Positions 56,527 through 64,000 of a DNA stretch of 64,000 nt are shown here, piece by piece (positions within the stretch are counted from its first letter, which is position 1; each line of letters begins with the position of its first letter). Origin of the DNA: Craterostigma plantagineum (Eukaryota; Streptophyta; Magnoliopsida; Lamiales; Linderniaceae); NCBI GenBank assembly GCA_027422505.1, contig JAPQWV010001411.1, positions 25,713 to 89,712 on the forward strand, written 5' to 3'. The notes beneath the pieces are model-generated. The model had not been told where the DNA came from and made no database searches. It worked only from the letters and a program-made list of their open reading frames with translations. The position numbers and the translations under genes were made by a program.

Positions 56527-57852
56527 TGTTAGCGGGACGGGAATGTGGGCCACCCCTCGGGAAGCACACCCGGGGAGAGGAAGGCCACCCCCTCGGGACA
56601 ATACGCCGGAGGATGATAAGAAGAATCCTTTGAGATATGGAATGAGGGCAGAGGACGAACTAGAAAGAGGAAGAGGACCAAGAGGAAAGAGGACGAACCA
56701 GAGATAGGAAAGGACACTCGAGGAGCCCAGGAAGCTGTCTAGCAAGAATGCCCGAGGAGCCCAGAAAGAAGAAGACACTCGAGGAGCCCAGGAAGCTGTC
56801 TGGCAAGAACACCCGAGAAGCCCAGGAAGCTGTCTGGCAAGAATGCCCGAGGAAGGACACCCGAGGAGCCTAGAAAGAATGCCCGATGAGCAAGAAAGAG
56901 CCCCGAGGAGCCCAGAAAGGAAAAGGTCTGAGGAGCCCAAAGAAGGACACCCGAGGAGCCCAAGAAGCTGTCTAACAAGAAACACCCAAGGAGTCCAGGA
57001 ATGTCATGTCTGGCAAGAATGCCCGAGGAGCCCAGAAAGACGGACACCCGAGGAGCCTAGAAAGAAGGACACTGGAGGAGCCCATGAAGCTGTCTAGCAA
57101 GAACACTCGAGGAGCCCAGGAAGCTGTCTGGCAAGAATGCCCGAGGAGCCCAGAAAGTAGGATGCCCGAGGAGCCTCAGGAAGCTGTTTGGCAAGAGTGC
57201 CCGATGGGCTCCCAGGAGCTGTCTAGCAAGAACACCCGAGGAGCTGTCAGGGAAGAACACCCGAGGAGAACTGTATTGACGCGTTCACACGGATTTTCCG
57301 GAAAGAGGATGAACGTGGGAGAGCCATGAGCTTGAGGAGAACGTGAACGTGGGAAGATCATGATCGTGGGAAGATGAGGAAACCCGAGCCCGAAAAAACA
57401 CGATACGTGGGCAAAACCGCCCAGAACACACCTAAACTAGGTACATTTTAAATACCACAAAGCATTCTAAGGTACGCAACTAATTCTATCTACCCTTACT
57501 AATACTATACCATTTTTATTACTCACTCAAGCACCTTCAAGCACTTAACACCACCACTTTCTATGCTATTTCACGCCTGGAATATGGAAACCGCCCTCTT
57601 GCCTAGGGCAAGAGGGCGAACGCCCCCACCCCTAACCCTGTTTCAGCAGCTTCCAATCCTAGTTTGCGGCGGAAGTTCAGTGGGAGAGGCAAAAGGCCGC
57701 GGAAAGAGAAAGAATGCAGCTCGTGACCCAACGGCGGAGAAGACCCAAGGAGCTCAGGCGGAGCTCAGGCAAGAGGCAAAAGGCCGCGAAAAGAGAAAGA
57801 AGGCAGGTCGTGACACCAACGGCTGTAGATCGTTCATTTTCCGACCGCATCA
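56527..57852 (+). repeat. TR-GAG 3' LTR with an expanded minisatellite (1326 bp)
   Basis: Collinear with the 5' LTR except for 56715-57260, where about a dozen tandem units built on GAGGAGCCCAGGAAGCTGTC (34 bp) and a shorter GAGGAGCCCAGAAAG type (about 25 bp) replace the single unit of the 5' LTR. It ends GACCGCATCA at 57852. Confidence 0.85.
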
Positions 57853-58030
57853 ATTGTAAACTATAGGACCTTTCGGGTTGTTTAGTTTAGCCCATGTTGC
57901 TATCTTTGTTTAACGAGACAACGCGTTATCCTTGGGACGCTATAAAACATGTATTATGTTTTCTTCTATGCTTACTTGAACCTCTTTATGGCCCTCAAAA
58001 GTCAAAAACATATTCTCGGATAATACAAAA
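57853..58030 (-). other. MHX 3' untranslated/intergenic spacer
   Basis: Only 178 bp separate the TR-GAG LTR from the MHX stop codon, so the polyadenylation region either lies in this short AT-rich stretch or extends into the LTR. Confidence 0.4.
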
Positions 58031-60482
58031 TCAGATATAACCAGAGACCTTGAGAGAAGAGAGGGTAACAAAAACAAGCCAAAGCACCATGAAGAAAACA
58101 CAAGTAACCCACGCCCATAACCTCGGCCCACCGAGCTCAGCCCCGAGTGTGAGACGCCTCAGCACAATAACTCCAATACAGCCAATCGAAGTAGCAAAGA
58201 ACACAAGCAAAGAGAAGCTGAGGCCATCCGCGTTGTTATCCTCAGAGGCTCATTGTACGCAAAGTTGTACAGCGTGTCGATCAGCCAAGGCAAGCCTATT
58301 CCAACATATATATTCACAGAGTTGCTGCCCAAGTAAAAACAAAAAGGTATTTTTCTTATTCTCTATTTGGCTCCGTATAAAGGAAGGCGTTAAATATCAA
58401 ACACTTGGAAAAGATAGATAGATAGATACCTGCAAGTGATATTTGCTATGGTTGAATCTGCTGTGATCTGTCTCTCTGCTGCGATTTTGCTAGCTACTAA
58501 ATCTGGCCATGATGTCCCAGCAGCCAATGCCGTAAATGCTATGACATAAGGATCAACGCCTACGTATGGAAATAGTTAATATAATGCGTTAAAAAACTAA
58601 CATACATGATTGATATAATAATTCGTGTTGATGAAGACCTGTGACAGTTTATTATGTCAGTAAGCTTTGCTACGACGTATGCTATCCCACTGATGAAGGT
58701 TAAGGAGATAACAAAAGCAATCCATCCGTGGGCAATTTGATAAGGAGGTACGAAGGCGAAGACAATTCTCCATGGAGCAAGCAACAAATTCCATGAAGCT
58801 TTTGCTAGGCGTAGGCACTTGCTATTCAGCTTTTTCGATTCTTGGCTCTCGGGCTGCCAGAATGTTGAACAAAAAGTATTTCAGCCAACTCAGAATTTTC
58901 ATTACAGAGAATATTGTTGCAGCAAAGAAACTCATGGGGAGAATCAGAAAAAATGTGAAGTTTTGAAAATCTCTGCCTGTCTCTACCGTGAGAGCGTCGA
59001 CAAATTGTTGTTTCCATATAGAGAGCAGCATATTCTTCTGAGGAAGAGTCTCGACATGAAACTGTTGTGATGATGATTCTGCAACTTCAGTATCGGGCAA
59101 GTTTGGATATGCATGACCTGAAAGTTATTACATAATGAGAGTAACCTTTTAATGCCTACAAATTTCATAGCATCAAGAAAAACATAGGTATCGTACGGGC
59201 ATATTGAGCTTCATATTAATGATGATTACCGATGTTACTACAATGGATGGAGAAAATGTCGACTATGCTCCCATTTGGCATTCCTCACGAAAATTTCAGT
59301 ATGATTATCATCTTGAACCCCTTTTACGTAAGATGAAGTTTCCACTGGGACCCACTCTTCTGGCCTCTCAGTTCTTTCTCTGGACAACGAAAGTGATATC
59401 AGAAATAAAAAGGTCAGTTTGAATAAAAGATGAAACTCATAATATATGAGTCGATCGACTTACATAGGCAGAGACAAGTACGGCCAACGCTTGTCCTGTG
59501 CATAGGCATGCAATAACAGCAGCCCATATTGCGAGACAGTCAATAAGGCTTCCCATAGTGTAATGACATTGGGTGTCCATATCTGCACAACAACTACAGT
59601 TGTTTCAGACATATACAATCTCACTTTGTCGTTTGAACTAAAAACATGCAGCAAATAACATTTTCTCTCGCACATAGCGAAAATAAACACAAATGATGTC
59701 CAACTTCAATGCCAGCCTCGATACGATCATCATGGTAAAACACATGTTGGTAACCATCTATTTCGTCAGGCATATATTCAGTAAAACCTTGCTGTAATAA
59801 AGAAAGAGATGTGAATTTGACCTCTAATATTATGTATAGCCATATGTAGGCCCAGAAAGACCATAAAAGCTCCACAAGCCAAACTCCAATATCTGATATC
59901 TTCTTAAGTTCCCCAGCTTTAGGAACCACCACACACACTGCGTGTATAGGGAAAAGATCGATCACAGAGCCAACTAACGTGCCAGGACCCAATCCTATCA
60001 ATCAATACACATGATAAAGACATTTGAATACCCATGTAAGATATTAAGATTCTTGAGAGCGAAAAACCGAGCCATAATTAAGTGCTGAAATGACAGAGAC
60101 AGCGAGACTTTATTGTAAGAAAGGATGACAACCTCCAGCATACAAGCTCCCAAGATTCCTTATTGCATCAATGGTGGCCAAAGAGATCTGAGGAAAGCTA
60201 GTCCCAAAGGCAAGCAGGGATATATCAGCTATGGCAAACCTTTGTGTTTGATAACTTTAGTATTAGCATTTGGATCTATTTCTTCGACTGTTCGAGTGTG
60301 CTTGACAACATTCTCCATCGATCTGAAGAAGCGAGCAGTTATCGCTGAGAGCCCGATAAAGCAATATACGAGAGCCATCATGTATAAGAAGCCTCGAACC
60401 CATTGCTAAGCTTAGTCTCGCCATGGAAAAGCAAATAAAACTGGCATTTCTCGAACTCCAAGATGTTTGATTCTCCATGCAT
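58031..60482 (-). CDS. MHX: Vacuolar magnesium/proton exchanger (MHX), 8 exons
   Basis: MHX is a tonoplast cation exchanger of the Ca2+/cation antiporter superfamily that moves Mg2+ and Zn2+ into the vacuole in exchange for protons. Exons: 60482-60133, 59994-59822, 59582-59464, 59379-59230, 59117-58987, 58853-58639, 58559-58431, 58324-58031. Start [13 protein letters not shown]; membrane segment [20 protein letters not shown]; first alpha repeat [21 protein letters not shown] mid-region has [20 protein letters not shown], and the second alpha repeat has [20 protein letters not shown] then [20 protein letters not shown]. It ends [12 protein letters not shown]. Frame disturbances occur at about 60400, 60242, 59280, 58645 and 58245. 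Residues corresponding to GSAAFD read GSVID. Splice sites are preserved. Confidence 0.88.
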
Positions 60483-60948
60483 TGTCTCAGCTGTTTTACT
60501 GTTAAGGAAGATCATCTTAGAGAGCAATTCAGAGTTCACGGCCCACTACGACAGAACTTCATATCAGAGAAAGTTGCTACCTGAAATTGATAATACTTCA
60601 ATCTCAATACCACCATTGGAATTAGAATTGACGATAATCTAGAGTCATCTTTGCTTCACCTAAAAACTGAATAAAAATATCAAGTTTGTGCAGCAGTTCA
60701 AATAAAGGTCAGTTTATGGCTGCTCAACTGTAGATGGTGAGATGTCCCCAATAAGATTTCTTCCATCTCAAACAGTCAATTATATATAGCCAAATACAAG
60801 AATTAGAAAGCACACTTAGATAGAAGACGTATTCTTTGTGCCTGATTACAAACAATATTTGAACTGTTGACGATTAAAGATACAGAAATCATTTGTGGTG
60901 TAGAAGTAGCATTGTTTTCTTACAAAGGCAGGCACAAAATGTGACACC
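60483..60948 (-). promoter_or_regulatory. MHX 5' flank
   Basis: AT-rich DNA without open frames. On the minus strand CCTTAACAG at about 60515 could be the acceptor of a 5'-UTR intron; no clear TATA box is seen. Confidence 0.3.
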
Positions 60949-62230
60949 CCGACCCGCGTCGAAGCTGCAACAGCCGCCGCGTTTCTTAATAAACGCAAGG
61001 CTCGATATCTACTCACACTTAACGAATAAATATCCACAAAAAGAAACTACAACAGAAGTCGATGAGAAATATATATTTATATATCGAATGGGGTTTTAAA
61101 CTGTACAAAATCGTTCAGAAACCTCGACCAATGAAAGAAGGTATACGAAAATATCTACCACAAAGACGTACTATGCCAATGGATCCGCAAATGTAAAAGA
61201 AATGTGGAATACCAAATTAGAAGAATCAGCAGCGGAAACGAGGTTCGAGAATGGCAAACCTCCAAGCAAAAGACAACGACCTAGAAGGAAATGTATATAT
61301 ATGGGGTGAGCAAAGCTCAGTGAGTAGATAATATGGACACACTTTACCCTCTCGGAAGGTGCGCCGTTTATTATGAAATCATAACAAATCAAATATATCG
61401 ACCATTCTATTTATACGATAAACTTTCCACCACTCATACGAGACAAATACGACCATTAACTATCACGAGACACCTCAAGTACGTCAACAAAATCCACGTA
61501 ATCACATAAACGACGCGTGGGTGGCCATATCCTCCCTCGAACTGAGCTCCGTCCGAGTCCGTCACCGTAACTATAGACCATGGACCGTAAACTGGCCTAC
61601 CAACTACTATAACATGCATGTCCCACACACACACAGTGACGTTGGCCAAATTCTCCCCAACGACCACCCTTCAAAGATAATCAATATCAAATCAACACAT
61701 GGCACTGGAAGGGTGCAATCGTTGGACCTCACTCACCCGGGTGTGCCAAGCCACGGGCTACTTACTCGATTTGCCACTCCGCACTCACCCGAACGTGGCC
61801 ATTCGGGCTACTTAGAACCTGGTACCAAGTGCATGCAACAAACAAGACCAACCAACAATACACAAACCCACAAATCAACTCAACATCGAACACTGACGTG
61901 CCATCACGCCACTTGTCCCCGTGATCCTGACGATTCACGAAACCGCACATACGACCAAGACTCGTCAACCACACATATATGCATAACCTATAGCCTATAA
62001 GGCTCTCTATTACCACATAATAAACGACAACATAGAACGACGAAATAAAACGACGACACAAATTGAAGACATCTAATACGATGTAAACGACCCGACGCGG
62101 GGTCCACACATCCCACGAAGGGAAGGCGTCCCCGTATTACCCACTCACAGCGTATTCCTAGGTTCCGGCCTCCGCAACTGCCCTCAAGTCCCAGTTGATG
62201 TACCTTCGCCTAAAATGTGACATCACAAGT
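60949..62230. repeat. Probable LTR/gypsy-derived non-coding repeat
   Basis: It starts TGTGACACCCCGACCC, a form often seen at the start of plant chromovirus (Tekay-type) LTRs, and contains AAGCTCAGTGAGTAGATAAT, common next to such elements. CCCGGGTGTGCCAAGCCACG and ACCCGAACGTGGCCATTCGG at 61740-61810 form a local imperfect repeat (GGGCTACTTA occurs twice). TGTGACATCAC recurs at 62217. No pol domain is present. This is pattern-based. Confidence 0.35.
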
Positions 62231-62394
62231 CTTAAGGGATTAATACATCGATATCCGTTAAAAACTATAACATATGATAGATATTTGCTGCCCGAAAATT
62301 GCCCAAACATCATCGACGTCAACCTCTGAAAATGCCACGAAGAAAGGGCAAAACCGAACGTAGGAATTGAGATTTCGAAATTTCCTTCAAAACT

Positions 62395-62950
62395 GCAGAA
62401 ATTTTTGCTGTTTCAAGCAGTAAATTCAAAAATCCGTAATAAATCGTAGAAATATCGGATCAAGCTGATTCAAATGGATATGGAAAGCCAAAGAAGTTAG
62501 CTTTCACAGAAATCAGTTTCAGAGATTTTGGAGTAGTATAACTGTGTCAAAATAGTAGAATACCTAAACTGCGCAGTATAATTTTCCTGTTTCGCGGCAG
62601 AACTTCAAAAATTCATAACAAATTGTACGTATATCGGAAAAAGATAATTCAAGCTGTTCTGGAAAGCTAAGAAAGTTGTTTTTCACAGAAACAAGTTTAG
62701 CAAGAATCGGAGTAATGTAGCTAGGTCAAAACTGTTAAAAAACGAAGCTGTAACAATCTGCTCGGTTTACAGCAATCATACCAGACCTGAAGATTAGAAA
62801 ATTCATAAGAAATTGCAGGCTTATCCAATTGAACTGATTCCATAGGCTGAGAAAACCTCAAGAACTTAGCTTTGATAGGAATAAGTTTAGAAACAATTGG
62901 AGCACAATAACTTGATCAAATTTGGGAATTTCAGAAGCTGCGCAGGATTT
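62395..62950. repeat. Three diverged ~180-190-bp tandem repeats
   Basis: The anchor TTCAAAAATTCATAACAAATTGT with variants occurs at about 62412, 62604 and 62785. Each is followed by TATCGGA..., a GCTGATTCAA-like word, GGAAAGC..AAGAA.TTAGCTTT and CAGAAA.AAGTTTAG. Heavily diverged and non-coding. Confidence 0.65.
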
Positions 62951-62999
62951 TATTTCAAAAGAAAGGAATCCTAATATGATCTCGATGGCATTAAAAGTG

Positions 63000-64000
63000 A
63001 GATTAGAACACATCGTACCTTTCTAACCTTAATTCGAACTGGGTCGATACATGCAGAGGCTCGAATAATCATCTCGGTTGTGTTCGTCTCCTTCCCTATT
63101 CCATTTTATCTCACACGTTCTTTGGCTTTCAATGGAAGGAACATAGGACTAATATGTGAGAATGTACTAGAACCAGAAATGGATTGGGCTGAGTATTTTT
63201 TTGGATGGGCTGAAATCGGATTATGCTTCAGGCTTTATGTTTGCTTTTTGGGCCAATTAAAAATAGAACAGATGTTATACAAAATCGACAAAAGGAGAGA
63301 AACAGAAGATAACAAACCACTTCGACAAGTGATTGATCAACGCTAACTTTCCTAACATGTACTGTGGGCGGTGGCTCTCCATTGCACCAAATGATCCACA
63401 GAAAAAAACAAACCTTCATCAAGAACCACATAGTGTTAACGTGCAAAAAGAAAATTGCTGACAACCTTAATTAGCCCATCATTCAATGGGCTCCGCGAAA
63501 AGGATTAGAGAAACACATGGAAGCAGATGAAAGACGCCCCACCAAACAAAGCAAAAGAGTTGGGCCCCAGACCATCAGACAGAATATATCATGGGGCCAT
63601 CATCGAACGGTGAAAAAAAATCCGAACTTCTCGGAAGACAAATTGGGTGTTTGGTTCGCTGACCTTTGCGCAATCTCCGACGGCAAAACCTCGCCGAAAG
63701 ACTTCGGTGGTAGGATTAATCGAGCCGGTCGTATAGTTATGCTTATGCGTTCTTGAAGTATATCTTCTCAATCAATCAATTGATCTATCAATCGCAAATC
63801 TACGCAGCTCATTTGACAATTAAAGAAGTTTTGGCTCGTCCAATTGCGGAAAATTCAGTCAAACGGCGTTATTTTATGATTGAGTTTCACCGAAGATGAT
63901 TTATCCATCTATGCTCCCTGGCCTGTGATAGGATTTTTAAGTAAATGCCTTTGACATGGTCAACGTTAAAAAAGTAGTCTCTAAATGAAAATGACTTTAA
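63000..64000. other. No recognisable gene
   Basis: The frames 63080-63346 and 63517-63756 encode 79-88 residues with no domain that I recognise and no linked exons. AT-rich intergenic DNA to the window end. Confidence 0.35.

Larger units (their letters stand above)
52929..57852 (+). mobile_element. Gag-only non-autonomous LTR retrotransposon (TR-GAG-like)
   Basis: LTRs at 52929-53698 and 56527-57852 share start (TGTTAG), middle and end (TTCATTTTCCGACCGCATCA). A primer binding site follows the left LTR. The interior encodes only a Tat/Retand-type gag and then a 1.1-kb minisatellite; no protease, RT or integrase is seen. Gag-only elements of this layout (TR-GAG) are known in plants and depend on autonomous relatives. 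No target-site duplication is evident (AAACC left, ATTGT right) and no purine tract precedes the right LTR, so the copy may be recombinant. Confidence 0.8.

Noticed and set aside
55257..57361. Many overlapping minus-strand open frames of 60-163 residues with repeating Ser/Cys/Arg/Glu-rich units
   Set aside because: They are translations of minisatellites whose unit length is near a multiple of three; there is no start context or domain, and all frames are affected similarly.
61521..62000. A 159-residue open frame
   Set aside because: His/Thr/Pro-rich low-complexity translation within a repeat-like region with no domain or linked exon.
63080..63756. Two short ORFs of 88 and 79 residues as possible genes
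   Set aside because: No recognisable domain, no splice partners and length expected by chance.

Overview
This window is nuclear DNA from a flowering plant, most likely a eudicot. The evidence is two intron-rich, plant-type housekeeping genes (a gamma-tubulin complex component and a magnesium/proton exchanger) set in dense plant retrotransposons and DNA transposons, plus a scrap of plastid DNA. I see no bacterial operons, CRISPR arrays, complete rRNA genes or tRNA genes. More than three quarters of the window can be assigned to mobile or repetitive DNA. The species cannot be named from the sequence alone.

Layout. 1-1705: 3' end of a Ty1/copia element of SIRE/Maximus type (an accessory ORF tail, then an LTR). 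1706-9869: a second copia element on the minus strand (copia A). Its left LTR is truncated, most of its reverse transcriptase is deleted, and its right LTR is split by a 5'-truncated LINE with a 16-bp target-site duplication. 10560-11277: piece of an Athila-like LTR. 11278-18283: a CACTA (En/Spm) transposon with TNP2 transposase, an accessory protein with a Ulp1-like protease end, and hairpin-rich subterminal tandem repeats. 18284-20863: mostly unassigned DNA with a diverged retroposon copy. 20864-39730: a third copia element (copia B). It carries a minus-strand Athila solo LTR in its leader and a full-length 12.6-kb Ty3/gypsy Athila element inside its pol gene, flanked by ACAGC duplications. 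39892-40072: fused plastid psaA and 23S rRNA fragments. 40248-42504: a TIR-bounded element with five 305-bp tandem repeats, ending about 125 bp before the next gene. 42629-48202: GCP4, 16 exons, plus strand. 48659-49692: a foldback MITE. 50578-51320: a second retroposon copy. 52089-52715: a hAT-like MITE. 52929-57852: a non-autonomous LTR retrotransposon that keeps only gag and carries two expanded minisatellites. 58031-60482: MHX, 8 exons, minus strand. 60949-64000: repeat-derived DNA without a recognisable gene.

GCP4 should act in microtubule nucleation as part of the gamma-tubulin ring complex. MHX should load Mg2+/Zn2+ into the vacuole. They are unrelated neighbours. Both keep well-conserved protein sequence and splice sites, but each shows about five 1-2-nt indels relative to its reading frame, many in homopolymers. 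I read this as mainly long-read assembly error, which also cautions against over-reading frameshifts in the transposons.

I found no convincing new defence or metabolic system. The most unusual structures are the palindrome arrays in the Athila family, the gag-only retroelement with an LTR minisatellite expanded in one LTR only, the TIR element with tandem repeats beside GCP4, and the multi-layer nesting at 20.8-39.7 kb.
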